Assembly (NCBI GenBank): GCA_026169375.1
Contig: JAPFCR010000010.1
Location: forward strand, 1-56,700
DNA from: Sporosarcina sp.
GTDB taxonomy: Bacteria; Bacillota; Bacilli; Bacillales_A; Planococcaceae
Direction of reading: 5' to 3'
DNA length: 56,700 bases
Shown here: piece by piece, positions 27,728 to 37,602 of the stretch
Layout of the letters: the number at the start of each line of letters is the position of its first letter
How positions within the stretch are numbered: the stretch's first letter is position 1
Program-made: the position numbers and the translations under genes
Notes under the pieces: generated by a model
What the model was told of the DNA's origin: nothing
The model's input: the letters and a program-made list of their open reading frames with translations, nothing else
Databases searched by the model: none

Positions 27728-27940
27728 TTATTTATTTAATTTCTGATCTTTCCTAAAGAAAATGAGATAAATAATTTCTAGAATCCCGACTGTATTTACT
27801 ATCAGAAGAATAACAAACCATGCTAACTTTTTATTGCGAGCCGAATACCAAAGAGCAATGCCTTTCCAAATAAGAGACCAAATAATTATTAAATAAAAAA
27901 TTGGATTATTAAAATTTAAAACCTGAGAAACAGTATCCAT
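27728..27940 (-). CDS. Small membrane protein, DUF5652-like
   Basis: A 70-residue protein with two hydrophobic helices. The motif WSLIWKGIALWYSARNKKLAWF and the ending NTVGILEIIYLIFF match the DUF5652 pattern. I chose ATG 27938-27940, with GGGAGGTG upstream, rather than the longer in-frame reading. It stands alone, facing away from yqfO, and has its own upstream terminator-like hairpin. Function unknown. Confidence 0.75.
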   Translation of the reverse strand: MDTVSQVLNFNNPIFYLIIIWSLIWKGIALWYSARNKKLAWFVILLIVNTVGILEIIYLIFFRKDQKLNK

Positions 27941-27974
27941 TTTTTCACCTCCCTTATTCATCAACTGATTCTAC

Positions 27975-28012
27975 TAAAAAAGTCGGTCGCCTTTTAAAAA
28001 GGGACCGACTTT
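27975..28012. terminator. Terminator-like hairpin between DUF5652 gene and repeat copy 4
   Basis: AAAAAGTCGGTC pairs with GACCGACTTT, loop GCCTTTTAAAAAGG. On the minus strand it is placed to end ispH transcripts after they pass the repeat. Confidence 0.75.
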
Positions 28013-28017
28013 GAGTG

Positions 28018-28236
28018 TTTTATCCCGCATTAACGGGCAGTAAGACTCCGACTTCAAGATTTAAGTGAAAACGGTAAAGATAAGTGGGAGTCGGGCTGCC
28101 CGTAAAAGCCCGATTGGTTCGGGCCGACACGATGTTGGTCACACAGGCGTTGACACAGGACGTTTCGCACTTAGCCTGTGTTCAGCTAATCAGTGGGGGA
28201 TGAAGAAAACCCCCACTGATTAAAGTTTCACTTTAT
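28018..28236 (+). repeat. Structured intergenic repeat, copy 4 (long form, 219 bp)
   Basis: Same ends and stems as copy 3. Changes occur on both arms of one stem (CACACAGGC with GCCTGTGTT, against CACGCAAGC with GCTTGTGTT in copy 3). Its last bases, TTTAT, contain the TAA stop codon of the minus-strand ispH gene. Confidence 0.93.
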
Positions 28237-29213
28237 TGAGTTTGTTGATAAGGTTCGATTCTTTCCGCCGGTTTTGGTTTACGAATTGGTGGTAAAATCA
28301 TATCCAAGTCGAATTTCTTTTCCGGTGTTTGTGTAGATGGATCTTCCCAATCGAATTGCTCTAAAAATTGGATGACTTCACGCACAACAATTGTCGGGGT
28401 TGAAGCACCTGCTGTCACACCGACTTTTTCAATGCCTTTTAACCAGTTAATGTCAATTTCAGAGACATCTGATACACGGTATGAAGGTGTATCTGCAATC
28501 TCTACAGATACTTGCGTGAGACGATTTGAGTTATTACTTGCAGGGTCACCGACGACGACTAACAATTCAACATCGCCTGCTTGTTCTGCAACTGCTTCTT
28601 GTCTCACTTGTGTCGCTAAACAAATTTCTTCATGTTGTTCAATATGTGGGTATTTCTCTTGTAAAGCTTCCATTAAATGCGCAACATCCCATTGACTCAT
28701 CGTCGTTTGGTTTGTTACGAGTAATTTATCGCTATTGACTGTTAAGTTTTCAACATCTTCCATCGTTTCAATAAGATGAACTTTGTCAGGGGCAACACCA
28801 ATTGCGCCTTCTGGCTCTGGGTGATATCGTTTACCGATATAAATAATTTCATACCCTTCAGCTGTCTTTTCGCCAATTAAATCATGCGTAACAGTTACAT
28901 CTGGACAAGTTGCATCAATAGCGACTAACCCTTTTTGTTTTGCAATTTCACGAACTTCTGGTGAAACACCGTGTGCTGTATAAATTACAGTACCTTTCTC
29001 AGCTTTCTTTAAGATCTCTACACGATCTTTTCCGTCTAATGTAATGATCCCATCTTTTTCAAATGCGTCCGTAACGTGCTTATTATGAACAATCATTCCT
29101 AATATATAAATGGGTCTCGGTAATGTTTTGTCGAGCGCCGCATTCCGTGCGATAATCATTGCATCGACAACCCCGTAACAATAACCTCTTGGGGTAATCT
29201 TCATAACTTCCAT
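28233..29213 (-). CDS. ispH: 4-hydroxy-3-methylbut-2-enyl diphosphate reductase
   Basis: The last enzyme of the MEP isoprenoid pathway, a [4Fe-4S] protein of 326 residues. Cluster ligands Cys12 ([10 protein letters not shown]), Cys103 (ATCPDVT) and Cys198 ([10 protein letters not shown]) are present, as are His/Thr motifs [10 protein letters not shown] and NQTTMSQ. The start is ATG 29211-29213, with AGGAGTGA upstream. The stop codon lies inside repeat copy 4. It is unlinked to ispG, which is 6 kb away. Confidence 0.96.
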   Translation of the reverse strand: MEVMKITPRGYCYGVVDAMIIARNAALDKTLPRPIYILGMIVHNKHVTDAFEKDGIITLDGKDRVEILKKAEKGTVIYTAHGVSPEVREIAKQKGLVAIDATCPDVTVTHDLIGEKTAEGYEIIYIGKRYHPEPEGAIGVAPDKVHLIETMEDVENLTVNSDKLLVTNQTTMSQWDVAHLMEALQEKYPHIEQHEEICLATQVRQEAVAEQAGDVELLVVVGDPASNNSNRLTQVSVEIADTPSYRVSDVSEIDINWLKGIEKVGVTAGASTPTIVVREVIQFLEQFDWEDPSTQTPEKKFDLDMILPPIRKPKPAERIEPYQQTQ

Positions 29214-29278
29214 CTACTTCACTCCTTAAAATAGGATTCTATATCCTATTATAGCTGAGATAGAAAAGATGTTCAAAG

Positions 29279-29746
29279 TTAAGGGTTAGGTGGTTGGAAA
29301 ATTTTTGGCATAGAAGGTCGAGGTGTTGTTGGTTCAAATCCTTGCGACGTGCTTCTTGGTCGTGAAAAGTTTTGCGCAGTGGCTGTTGTTGAACGGGTAT
29401 TTTCCCCGGTTGGAGAACGATCTGGCATCGATTGAAAACCTTTATACAACCTCCACATAGACGGTAAGTTGCTGATCATCGGTGCAAATTGTTGGATGAG
29501 CGGCGCGAACTGTTGAGCAGTTGTTAAAAAGCGGTCAGCGGTTTGCATATAATTGTCTAATTTTGAAGGGCCTTGCCTTCCTTGCCCTCCTTCGCCGCCT
29601 GGTATATGATTGGACAATGACTCAAATTGTTGCCCTGGATTTGACTGCGGTTCTCGTGGGGGAGCAAATGTATTTTGCATCACTCTTTGTTGAGACATAG
29701 GTTGGGTAGGATGGTGAGAAAATGGATAAAATGATTCGTATCTCAC
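29279..29746 (-). CDS. yqfQ: YqfQ/VrrA-like protein
   Basis: A 155-residue Gln/Pro/Ser-rich protein with a short conserved helical core (NYMQTADRFLTTAQQFAPLI and MISNLPSMWRLYKGFQ) between low-complexity ends. Core and position next to ispH and cshB match YqfQ, known as VrrA in the B. anthracis group where its repeats vary. Molecular role unclear. ATG 29744-29746 follows AAAGGAG. Confidence 0.82.
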   Translation of the reverse strand: MRYESFYPFSHHPTQPMSQQRVMQNTFAPPREPQSNPGQQFESLSNHIPGGEGGQGRQGPSKLDNYMQTADRFLTTAQQFAPLIQQFAPMISNLPSMWRLYKGFQSMPDRSPTGENTRSTTATAQNFSRPRSTSQGFEPTTPRPSMPKIFQPPNP

Positions 29747-29826
29747 TTGAAAACTCCTTTCTTTAATTCTGAATAAACTTTTATATATTATCCTATGCGA
29801 AAAAGACGTCTAATGGTACACAATCA

Positions 29827-29835
29827 TGTTATAAT
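29827..29835 (+). promoter_or_regulatory. Extended -10 promoter of cshB
   Basis: TGTTATAAT at 29827-29835 is a perfect extended -10 element; no good -35 lies upstream, which is usual for this class. It is 27 bases before the cshB ATG. Confidence 0.6.
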
Positions 29836-29861
29836 AGAGAATACGTAAGGAGGCATGACAC

Positions 29862-31166
29862 ATGTCTAAATTCACAGATTATCAATTTCAACCATTTTTA
29901 AGAAATGCAATCCAAAAACTTGGATTTGAACGTCCAACACCTATTCAAAAAGAGGTAATTCCACTCGTTTTGAAAGGAGTGTCAGCAATTGGACAAGCGC
30001 ATACAGGAACAGGAAAATCTCATAGCTTTTTAATTCCAATTGTCGCGCGAATAAACGAAGAGTCGAATGATTTACAAGCTGTGATTACAGCCCCGACAAG
30101 AGAATTAGCAACTCAATTATATGATGAGTTACTAAAATTAACAGAAGGTACAGAAATCCGTTCAGCCGTTTTAATCGGTGGAACAGATAAAGAGCGTGCA
30201 GCGAATCGGTTAAAGGCGAAGCCGCAAATTGTTGTCGGAACGCCTGGAAGAATTAACGATATGGCACAAAATAATTATTTGTTTGTGCATACAGCAAAAA
30301 TCCTCGTCATTGATGAAGCAGACCTTGCTTTTGATATGGGGTTCATCGAAGATATCGATCAGTTTGCATCGCGTATGCCAGAACAACTTGAAATGTTCGT
30401 CTTTTCAGCGACGATTCCTGAGAAGTTAAAACCATTCCTCAATAAGTATATGGAATCTCCAGCGCATATTAAAATTGGAAAAAGACAGTCATTTACTGAA
30501 GGCATTCATTATTCACTTGTGCCAGTACGAAGCCAGCAAAAAGAGAAAAAACTGTTACAAGTCCTTGAAAGCATCACACCGTATTTGGCAATTATTTTTA
30601 CAAATACGCGAAAGAATGCAGAAGATTTGGCGAAGCATTTAGAAGAGGCGGGCATTAAAGTAGGTCGAATTCACGGAGATTTATCACCACGTGAGCGAAC
30701 GCGTATGATGCGTCGCATTCGTGATTTGGAATATGAATATATTGTCGCAACAGATTTAGCAGCAAGAGGGATTGACATTCCAGGTGTGAGTCACGTCATT
30801 AACTTTGAAATTCCAGATGACTTGGAGTTTTTCATTCACCGTGTCGGTCGTACAGCTAGAGCTGGACTTGAAGGGCATGCGATTACGTTATACGAACCGA
30901 ATGAAGAAGAGAAAGTTGAGGCCATTGAAAAGCTAGGCATTCCATTCGTTCATGAAGATGTGCGAAAAGGGGAATGGGTCGAAGTAAAAGAACGTCATGC
31001 GCGTAAAAAGCGTGCCAATCAATACGATGAGATTGATCGTGAAGCTGCTGCTTTTATTCGAAAGCCGAAGAAAGTAAAGCCGAACTATAAAAAGAAACGT
31101 GCAAGACAAATTGAAAATTATAAGAAACAAGAAAGGAGAAAACAACGTAAACATGGCAGAAGATAA
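29862..31166 (+). CDS. cshB: DEAD-box RNA helicase CshB (YqfR)
   Basis: A 434-residue ATP-dependent RNA helicase. It shows the Q motif ([10 protein letters not shown]), Walker [21 protein letters not shown] in [13 protein letters not shown] in [14 protein letters not shown] and [11 protein letters not shown] Lys/Arg-rich C-terminal tail binds RNA. The CshB type is linked to cold adaptation and ribosome assembly. ATG 29862 follows TAAGGAGG. It overlaps nfo by 14 bases. Confidence 0.95.
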   Translation: MSKFTDYQFQPFLRNAIQKLGFERPTPIQKEVIPLVLKGVSAIGQAHTGTGKSHSFLIPIVARINEESNDLQAVITAPTRELATQLYDELLKLTEGTEIRSAVLIGGTDKERAANRLKAKPQIVVGTPGRINDMAQNNYLFVHTAKILVIDEADLAFDMGFIEDIDQFASRMPEQLEMFVFSATIPEKLKPFLNKYMESPAHIKIGKRQSFTEGIHYSLVPVRSQQKEKKLLQVLESITPYLAIIFTNTRKNAEDLAKHLEEAGIKVGRIHGDLSPRERTRMMRRIRDLEYEYIVATDLAARGIDIPGVSHVINFEIPDDLEFFIHRVGRTARAGLEGHAITLYEPNEEEKVEAIEKLGIPFVHEDVRKGEWVEVKERHARKKRANQYDEIDREAAAFIRKPKKVKPNYKKKRARQIENYKKQERRKQRKHGRR

Positions 31167-32061
31167 ACCATTATTACTCGGTTCTCACGTATCGATGAGC
31201 GGCAAGAAAATGTTACTTGGCTCAAGTGAAGATGCGGCAAAATACGGTGCAACAACATTTATGATTTATACAGGTGCACCGCAAAATACGAGAAGAAGGC
31301 CGATTGAAGAACTGAATATTGAAGCAGGACAAGCGCATATGAAAGAACACGGAATTTCAAACATCGTCGTGCATGCGCCGTATATTATTAATATCGCAAA
31401 TACAAAAAAACCGGAAACATTCCAACTAGGGGTCGATTTCTTACAAAAAGAAATTGAAAGAACTGCAGCACTTGGTGTTGACCAAATTGTTTTACACCCT
31501 GGTGCGCATGTTGGCGCTGGTGCAGAAGCAGGAACAGCCAAGATTATCGAAGGCTTAAATGAAGTATTGTCTCAAGATTATCCAGTTAAAATTGCTTTAG
31601 AAACGATGGCAGGAAAGGGAACGGAAATTGGCCGTAGTTTCGATGAAATTGCGAGGATTATTGACGGTGTCACGCATAATGAACGTCTATCCGTTTGTTT
31701 TGATACGTGTCACGTTCATGATGCTGGTTATGATTTCGTGAATGATTTAGACGGTGTGTTAAAAGAGTTTGATGAAATTGTCGGGAAAGACCGTATTTCT
31801 GTTCTTCATATTAATGACAGTAAAAACGAGCGAGGGGCAGGTAAAGACCGCCACGAAAACTTAGGGTTCGGCCATATCGGATTTGAACCGCTACACACAC
31901 TCGTTCACCATCCAGATTTTTCAGCGATTCCTAAAATTTTGGAAACACCTTTTGTAGGGGCTGATCCGAAAAAGAAACATGCACCTTATGAAATCGAAAT
32001 TGCAATGTTAAGAGAGAGTGAATATCGTCCGGACGAAATTGAAGCGTTACGTTTAAAATAA
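31153..32061 (+). CDS. nfo: Endonuclease IV (Nfo, YqfS)
   Basis: A 302-residue AP endonuclease for base excision repair, with the TIM-barrel metal motifs [31 protein letters not shown] and [10 protein letters not shown]...[13 protein letters not shown] chose ATG 31153 ([17 protein letters not shown]), with AAGGAGA inside the end of cshB. Forms an operon with cshB. Confidence 0.96.
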   Translation: MAEDKPLLLGSHVSMSGKKMLLGSSEDAAKYGATTFMIYTGAPQNTRRRPIEELNIEAGQAHMKEHGISNIVVHAPYIINIANTKKPETFQLGVDFLQKEIERTAALGVDQIVLHPGAHVGAGAEAGTAKIIEGLNEVLSQDYPVKIALETMAGKGTEIGRSFDEIARIIDGVTHNERLSVCFDTCHVHDAGYDFVNDLDGVLKEFDEIVGKDRISVLHINDSKNERGAGKDRHENLGFGHIGFEPLHTLVHHPDFSAIPKILETPFVGADPKKKHAPYEIEIAMLRESEYRPDEIEALRLK

Positions 32062-32067
32062 TAAAAG

Positions 32068-32116
32068 AATCGTTGAGATGCGGTCCGCCTGTTGGACTTG
32101 CATTTCAACGATTTTC
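32068..32116. terminator. Terminator between nfo and yqfT
   Basis: AATCGTTGAGATGC pairs with GCATTTCAACGATT; a T-rich tail follows on the plus strand. It separates convergent genes. Confidence 0.75.
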
Positions 32117-32147
32117 TATTGTTTGCTTATCACATTTTATCTTCTGT

Positions 32148-32402
32148 TCATCGTTTGTGAACCGCATCGGTATACATTTGTAAAAATGTTCCCGTTCTTT
32201 CAGGACCAATGACTTGTTCTACTTGTTGGATAAAATGTGAAGGAATGCCTATAAAAAGCCAATGAATCGAAATCTCATCTAATAAAGGTCGTAACAATTG
32301 AATTTCTCGAATCGTAAAATGTACATCATACGAGGCAGCGAGCGCTTTCACTTTTTCATCACTACTCATTTTAACCTCATTTAAAAACTGTAGAAAATCC
32401 AT
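32148..32402 (-). CDS. yqfT: YqfT, DUF2624 protein
   Basis: An 84-residue, mostly helical cytoplasmic protein (DFLQFLNEVKMSSDEKVKALA ...) matching YqfT by sequence and by position next to nfo. ATG 32400-32402 follows AAAGAGGG. No catalytic motif is visible; function unknown. Confidence 0.78.
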   Translation of the reverse strand: MDFLQFLNEVKMSSDEKVKALAASYDVHFTIREIQLLRPLLDEISIHWLFIGIPSHFIQQVEQVIGPERTGTFLQMYTDAVHKR

Positions 32403-32424
32403 TTTATCCCTCTTTCTTAATCAG

Positions 32425-32453
32425 TTGAATCCCAAAACAATTTCAGTTATAAT
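32425..32453 (+). promoter_or_regulatory. Sigma-A promoter of the zinc uptake operon
   Basis: TTGAAT at 32425-32430 and a perfect TATAAT at 32448-32453 are 17 bases apart. The expected transcription start is near 32460, directly at the Zur operator. Confidence 0.85.
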
Positions 32454-32461
32454 TTATTTAC

Positions 32462-32481
32462 AAATCGTAATCATTTCGATT
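32462..32481 (+). promoter_or_regulatory. Zur operator
   Basis: AAATCGTAATCATTTCGATT is a near-perfect palindrome matching the Bacillus Zur box (AAATCGTAATNATTACGATTT). It covers the expected transcription start, so zinc-loaded Zur would block RNA polymerase. Confidence 0.88.
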
Positions 32482-32501
32482 GCGCGGAAGGGAATTAGTA
32501 A

Positions 32502-33272
32502 ATGAAGAAAGCAATTATTGAATTAACTGATGTAAATTTTCGCTACGAACAAAGAATTGTTCTTGAGCATATTAACTTTACAGTAAAGGATGGCGAGTTT
32601 TGGGCATTAATTGGACCGAATGGCTCAGGGAAATCAACACTGATTAATATTATTTTAGGCTTATTAAAACCAGAACAAGGCTCAGTAAAATTATTCGGGG
32701 AAGATCTTGAACATTTTCATCACCGAGAACTAATTGGCTACGTCTCTCAAAAATCCAACTCCTTTAATAGTGGTTTTCCGGCGACCGTATTAGAAGTTGT
32801 ACGAAGTGGCTTAACCCGTAAAAAAGGTCTTTTTAAACGTTTTACAAAAAAAGATCGCGAACAAGCAATGAAAGCTCTTGAAATTGTTCAAATGGACGAT
32901 TTCGCCGAGCAAAACATTGGTGAATTATCAGGCGGTCAACAGCAACGTGTTTTTATTGCACGAGCACTTGCAGGTGAGCCAAAGCTTCTCGTGATGGATG
33001 AGCCAACTGTTGGTATTGACCAGCAAAATGTTGCGTCGTTTTATTCTATGTTAAATCGATTAAATGGTGAACATGGAATTGCGATTTTACTTGTCACACA
33101 TGAAATTGATCTTGTGACAGAACTCGCGACACATGTGGCTTGTTTAAATCGTTCGATGCATTTTCATGGTGTGCAATCTGATTACCAAAAAATTGATCAT
33201 CAGTCCATTTCAAAATGGTATGGGCATCCTGTCAGACGTCTCCACCAAGATGAAGGGGAGGTCGCTGAATGA
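32502..33272 (+). CDS. znuC: Zinc ABC transporter ATPase (ZnuC-like)
   Basis: A 256-residue ABC ATPase with Walker A GPNGSGKST, signature LSGGQQQR and Walker B LLVMDEPTVG. It energises metal uptake with the permease encoded next, which it overlaps by four bases. The Zur operator upstream and zur at the end of the operon identify zinc as the likely substrate. No ZnuA binding protein gene is in the window. ATG 32502 follows CGGAAGGG. Confidence 0.92.
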   Translation: MKKAIIELTDVNFRYEQRIVLEHINFTVKDGEFWALIGPNGSGKSTLINIILGLLKPEQGSVKLFGEDLEHFHHRELIGYVSQKSNSFNSGFPATVLEVVRSGLTRKKGLFKRFTKKDREQAMKALEIVQMDDFAEQNIGELSGGQQQRVFIARALAGEPKLLVMDEPTVGIDQQNVASFYSMLNRLNGEHGIAILLVTHEIDLVTELATHVACLNRSMHFHGVQSDYQKIDHQSISKWYGHPVRRLHQDEGEVAE

Positions 33273-34135
33273 TTGACGCCTTATTTACTTATGAATTTTT
33301 ACAAAATGCATTTTTATCCGGGATTATTATCGGCTTTATTGCGCCTTTATTAGGTTTATTTATCGTCGTTAGGCGGCTCGCACTCATTGCAGACGCACTA
33401 AGTCACGTTGCGTTAGCGGGCATTGCAGGCAGTTTATATTTAAGTCAGCAAGTGTTGTTTTTTAGTGCTTTGAATCCTGTTTATTTTGGGATTGGTACAG
33501 CAGTAGGGGGTTCACTGTTAATCGAAAGACTAAGAACGGTTTATAAACATTATGAAGAACTTGCGATTCCGGTTATTTTATCAGCAGGAATTGGGATTGG
33601 CGCCATTTTTATTTCTTTATCCCAAGGATTTAGCGCCGATTTAATGGGGTATTTATTCGGTTCTGTGTCTGCGGTAAGTCGTCAAGATTTATTTGTTGTG
33701 ATGGTCATTGCGCTTATTGTTGTTGCTTTCATTTATTTCTTTTATAAAGAATTATTTATTTTGTCGTTCGATGCAGAGTATTCAAAAGTCTCGGGTGTGT
33801 ATTCCCGTTTTATTCAACTCTCTTTTATGGTGATTACAGCGCTTGTGATTGGGGCATCGATGAGAATTGTTGGGATATTACTCGTATCCTCTTTAATGAC
33901 AGTGCCAGTAGCGGCGGCGATGCAAATTGCAAAAAGTTTTAAAGGGGCAATGCTTTATTCAATTTTGATTGGTGAAATGGCTGTCGTGATTGGACTTGTG
34001 AGTGCTTTTTATTTAGATATTGCACCTGGTGGAACGATTGTTGTTACATCTATTGTATTACTACTGATGATTCTCGGTTGGAAGAAAGTGCGCAGTGCAA
34101 GACAGGTTCTTCTAAAAGAGGAGGAAGTTGTATGA
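33269..34135 (+). CDS. znuB: Zinc ABC transporter permease (ZnuB-like)
   Basis: A 288-residue ABC-3 family permease with about eight transmembrane helices. The family stretch LALIADALSHVALAGIAG lies near residues 37-54. It pairs with the upstream ATPase. Its stop codon overlaps the zur start (ATGA). Confidence 0.93.
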   Translation: MIDALFTYEFLQNAFLSGIIIGFIAPLLGLFIVVRRLALIADALSHVALAGIAGSLYLSQQVLFFSALNPVYFGIGTAVGGSLLIERLRTVYKHYEELAIPVILSAGIGIGAIFISLSQGFSADLMGYLFGSVSAVSRQDLFVVMVIALIVVAFIYFFYKELFILSFDAEYSKVSGVYSRFIQLSFMVITALVIGASMRIVGILLVSSLMTVPVAAAMQIAKSFKGAMLYSILIGEMAVVIGLVSAFYLDIAPGGTIVVTSIVLLLMILGWKKVRSARQVLLKEEEVV

Positions 34136-34548
34136 ATTTAAAAGAAGCATGGCAAATTTTACAAAAGAATGAATTAAAACGAACAAAAAATAGGGAAGTT
34201 ATTTTAGAGTTTTTTGCAGACAATGACCGCTATTTAACTGCAAGTGATGTAAAAGACTTCATAGAGGAAAATAATCCAAATATTAGTTTTGATACGATTT
34301 ACCGAAATTTATCGACGTTTACGGAACTTGGGATTTTAGAAGAAACGGAATTAACAGGGGAGCGCCATTTCCGAATGCACTGCGATCCTGGTGTACATCA
34401 TCATCATTTCATTTGTACATTATGCGGTATTACAAAAAATATTCCCCAGTGCCCGATGGATTTATTGTCCATTAATCTTCCAAACTACGAAATCGAGGCA
34501 CATAAGTTTGAAGTGTACGGAAAATGCCCAGGTTGTATCGCAAGTTAA
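34132..34548 (+). CDS. zur: Zinc uptake regulator Zur (Fur family)
   Basis: A 138-residue Fur-family repressor. Winged helix (about 10-75, SFDTIYRNLSTF recognition helix) precedes a dimerisation domain with a structural zinc site of Cys95, Cys98, Cys132 and Cys135, and His-rich VHHHHF. I chose ATG 34132, coupled to the permease stop, with AGGAGGAAG upstream. Being in the operon it controls, it autoregulates. Confidence 0.94.
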   Translation: MNLKEAWQILQKNELKRTKNREVILEFFADNDRYLTASDVKDFIEENNPNISFDTIYRNLSTFTELGILEETELTGERHFRMHCDPGVHHHHFICTLCGITKNIPQCPMDLLSINLPNYEIEAHKFEVYGKCPGCIAS

Positions 34549-34556
34549 TCAATCAT

Positions 34557-34607
34557 AAAAAAACCAGGTAAGGAAACAGATGATGTTTCTTTACCTGGTT
34601 TATTTTT
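34557..34607. terminator. Terminator between zur and the nucleotidase gene
   Basis: AAACCAGGTAAGGAAAC pairs with GTTTCTTTACCTGGTTT, with T-rich tail; it serves the convergent units. Confidence 0.88.
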
Positions 34608-35187
34608 ATATTAATGGACTTGTTGGAAAAAGTTTCTCAATCCATTCATTCGCTTCTTGCCAATTCGTCACACGTTTTACACCGTCAGGAATTGGTTTAC
34701 GATTGTACGGTGTATCGAATAAAATCACTGGAATATCGAGCTCTTCATGAAGGTCAACCGCGTTATCATGTTTATCTTCAAAGAAAGCATGGACGCCATG
34801 TTTTTTGGCTGTCTCAATTTTATAATGACTGCCAATTAATTCGATATGACTGTACGGAATGTCTTTTCGTTTAAACCAATTTTCTGTTGTGTTATAAACC
34901 GTGCTTGGACGAGCAGAAATATAAAACAGTTCGTAACGTTCGTTCCATTCTTTTAAAATCTTACGAGCGTGTTCTTGTGGTGGGGAAAGATCATAAATCT
35001 CTTCCTCAACCGATTGGAACCACTTATAAAACTGTTCTTTATCTACGTCAAACGCAGTCGTTAAATCATATTCTTGTATATCGTCAAGTACTAAATTTTG
35101 ATTATACGCTTCGTTAATATGCGGAAGTAGCGCGGTCGGACAAGTAACTGTCCCGTCTATGTCGATGCCAAATCGAAATGGCTTCAA
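34606..35187 (-). CDS. yqfW: HAD-family nucleotidase YqfW
   Basis: A 193-residue HAD phosphatase of the 5'-nucleotidase (NT5C-like) group. Nucleophile motif GIDIDGT (Asp9, Asp11), motif II in FYISARPST and motif IV in [11 protein letters not shown] are visible. The start ATG overlaps the ispG stop (ATGA), so the two are coupled. The natural substrate is not known. Confidence 0.88.
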   Translation of the reverse strand: MKPFRFGIDIDGTVTCPTALLPHINEAYNQNLVLDDIQEYDLTTAFDVDKEQFYKWFQSVEEEIYDLSPPQEHARKILKEWNERYELFYISARPSTVYNTTENWFKRKDIPYSHIELIGSHYKIETAKKHGVHAFFEDKHDNAVDLHEELDIPVILFDTPYNRKPIPDGVKRVTNWQEANEWIEKLFPTSPLI

Positions 35188-36302
35188 TTTTGTGCCTCTA
35201 ACGCTAACTCTTCTTGACGCTTTTTCTCGAAATATTCTTCCGCAAGTTTGTCGATTTCTTTTTTCAGTTCATCGACCATCGTTTCTTCAGGTACTTTACG
35301 AACGATTTCACCTTTCATGAAGAGAAGGCCTTCGTCACGTCCACCCGCAATCCCGATATCTGCTTCACGTGCTTCACCTGGACCGTTTACCGCACAGCCG
35401 AGTACAGCGACTTTAATCGGCGCTCTAATTTTCTCGATATATTCTTCGACTTCATTGGCAATGCTAATTAAATCGATTTCGATTCTTCCGCATGTCGGAC
35501 AAGAAATAAGTGTCGCAGCGTCAGAAGAAAGGCCGAATACTTTTAAGAGTTCTCGTCCTACTTTAACTTCCTCAGTCGTATCCGCACTTAGTGAAACGCG
35601 TAATGTGTTTCCGATTCCTGCGGATAATAACGTACCAAGACCTGCTGAACTTTTTACTGTTCCTGCAAATAATGTTCCGGATTCAGTGATCCCTAAGTGA
35701 AGTGGGTACTTAAACGCCGCCGCTGCTTTCATATAGGCTTCGACTGCCAAATTAACATCAGAAGCTTTTAACGACACAATAATGTCACGGAAATCAAGTT
35801 CTTCTAAAATTTTAATATGGTGTAATGCACTTTCCACCATCCCATCAGCAGTAGGGTAGCCGTATTTTTCTAAAATATGACGCTCTAAAGAACCAGCGTT
35901 TACCCCAATACGAATTGGAATGCCTTTTGCTTTTGCAGCTGTTACAACTTCCTCAACTTTTTCACGGCTTCCAATATTTCCAGGGTTAATACGAATTTTA
36001 TCAACACCTTGTTCAATCGCAATTAATGCGAGTCTATGGTCAAAATGAATATCCACGACAAGTGGTACATTAATTTGCTTTTTAATCTCACCTAATGCTT
36101 CTGCAGCTCTTTTATCAGGACATGCAACTCTGACAAGTTGTACACCTGCTTCTTCAAGCTTTAAAATTTCCTTTACTGTTGCTTCTACATCGTGTGTTTT
36201 TGTTGTCGTCATACTTTGGACGAACAACTCATTGCTTCCACCGATAACAAGATTTCCAACACGTACTGGACGTGTATTAGAACGGTGTGTAATTTCACTC
36301 AT
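35184..36302 (-). CDS. ispG: 4-hydroxy-3-methylbut-2-en-1-yl diphosphate synthase (flavodoxin)
   Basis: The sixth enzyme of the MEP pathway, 372 residues. The TIM barrel is followed by the [4Fe-4S] domain with Cys268, Cys271 (SCPTCGR) and Cys303 plus catalytic Glu310 ([10 protein letters not shown]). The start is ATG 36300-36302 with AAGGAGTGA upstream. With ispH it shows that isoprenoids can be made without mevalonate. Confidence 0.96.
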   Translation of the reverse strand: MSEITHRSNTRPVRVGNLVIGGSNELFVQSMTTTKTHDVEATVKEILKLEEAGVQLVRVACPDKRAAEALGEIKKQINVPLVVDIHFDHRLALIAIEQGVDKIRINPGNIGSREKVEEVVTAAKAKGIPIRIGVNAGSLERHILEKYGYPTADGMVESALHHIKILEELDFRDIIVSLKASDVNLAVEAYMKAAAAFKYPLHLGITESGTLFAGTVKSSAGLGTLLSAGIGNTLRVSLSADTTEEVKVGRELLKVFGLSSDAATLISCPTCGRIEIDLISIANEVEEYIEKIRAPIKVAVLGCAVNGPGEAREADIGIAGGRDEGLLFMKGEIVRKVPEETMVDELKKEIDKLAEEYFEKKRQEELALEAQN

Positions 36303-36456
36303 TTAACGTTCACTCCTTAAAAGACTAAAAACAATCATGCTCATCTTATTTTATCAATCAACCCTATCAAAATACAAGGAACAACCCTTAAATAATCATT
36401 AAAAACATAATTTTACTTGTCTAAAGAACACTGTATCTTTCTTTCTATCGTTTTGT

Positions 36457-36783
36457 TTACGGACAATTTCCTTGGTCGATATTCGAAATCGGGATTGAAA
36501 TCGAGTCGCCGCCAACGATTTCTTGATGTTTTAAAGCCGGGTTCAATTCATAAAATAGTTCCAATCGATCGATAAATGACAATTCATGATCAGGATACAA
36601 AGCAAATAAGGAAGCAATTGTATCTCCTTGAATAGACGTTACAGTAATGAATTGGTTTCCTTCTTCGCATGGTTCTTCAGCTTGTGGAGAAAGAGTCTGA
36701 GGGATTGTCCCTTCTACGAAATCAACACGAATAAAATGAATGATTAAAAAAAGTGTAGCAGCCATAAGTAAAATTCTCATCAT
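36457..36783 (-). CDS. YqfZ-like LysM-domain protein
   Basis: A 108-residue protein. An N-terminal hydrophobic signal/anchor (about 3-20) is followed by a LysM-like module (ITVTSIQGDTIASLFALYP ... SIPI) at about 40-100 and a cysteine near each end of the exported part. It starts at ATG 36781-36783 after GGAGGGG. Position next to ispG matches yqfZ of B. subtilis, a LysM protein. Probably a cell-wall or spore-associated binding protein; inference. Confidence 0.72.
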   Translation of the reverse strand: MMRILLMAATLFLIIHFIRVDFVEGTIPQTLSPQAEEPCEEGNQFITVTSIQGDTIASLFALYPDHELSFIDRLELFYELNPALKHQEIVGGDSISIPISNIDQGNCP

Positions 36784-36852
36784 AACCCCTCCATTTTTCA
36801 ACTATATGCGGATGGGAGAGAAGTATGACAGCCTTTTCGTTAGAAAAAAGTA

Positions 36853-36893
36853 AAAAAACTTATTGATAAAGTCATTTTTATCAATAAGTTTTC
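36853..36893. terminator. Terminator-like hairpin after the DUF1189 gene
   Basis: AAAACTTATTGATAAA pairs with TTTATCAATAAGTTTT around GTCATT. Confidence 0.82.
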
Positions 36894-36913
36894 GTATATG
36901 AAGCTAAATTTAA

Positions 36914-37435
36914 TTATTGACGGGCTTGTCTCGCCGGTGGTTGTTTCGGATAATAGCGAATCGCTAAAACGATATACACTAAGTGAATGATGGAGGAAAT
37001 GATTAAGCCAGTCGTTTTATATTCCGGAAAGATATCTAAAACAATCGTTAATATGATTGGAATCGTCATTGCAATTGCGGAAGTTCTCCATATATGTAAA
37101 TATTGCCCACGTTTCTTCGTAAGCTTCATAATGAGTGAACCGATATAGGCAAATAAGCTTACGCGAATAAAAATATAAAATGTGCTAATGACTAACTGTA
37201 GTGTAAATGCCATGGGATAAATAAGAGCTCCGATATTTTCGCTATGCGCTTGTAACTCTTGGGAATCGTCAAATAAGACATCATCTCCAATGATAAATCG
37301 TGAAAATGAAATGGTTGTAAATAAAAAGACGAAAAGGAAAATATACATAAATACTTTTCCTATGGGCAACAATCTAAATGCAGCCATTTTTTTGAATTCA
37401 TATAAACTTGCTTTAAAGATTTGATGATACTTCAA
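36914..37435 (-). CDS. DUF1189 membrane protein (YqgB-like)
   Basis: A 173-residue protein with about four transmembrane helices, matching DUF1189 (N-terminal FKASLYEFKKMAAFRLLPIGK and helices near 28-48, 73-98, 115-135, 140-160). ATG 37433-37435 follows GGAGG. It precedes a terminator on its own strand. Function unknown; position is that of yqgB in B. subtilis. Confidence 0.78.
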   Translation of the reverse strand: MKYHQIFKASLYEFKKMAAFRLLPIGKVFMYIFLFVFLFTTISFSRFIIGDDVLFDDSQELQAHSENIGALIYPMAFTLQLVISTFYIFIRVSLFAYIGSLIMKLTKKRGQYLHIWRTSAIAMTIPIILTIVLDIFPEYKTTGLIISSIIHLVYIVLAIRYYPKQPPARQARQ

Positions 37436-37602
37436 TCTAGTAAACCTCCTTACTTATCTAGTCTACCATGGTTTCTGCAAAATGCGCGGTTCTATACATT
37501 TGACAGATTTATGACAATTGAAAAGTCGATTGTTAAATGAATGTAAAGTTTAGGCATAAAGTATTTACAATAAGTGGATTCACACAGCATAATAAGAATC
37601 GG

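Noticed and set aside
37500..37522. Possible Pho-box pair (TTGACA, ATGACA at 11-base spacing) before the Na/Pi cotransporter
   Set aside because: Neither hexamer fits the PhoP consensus TTAACA well and no third or fourth unit follows; too weak to call.
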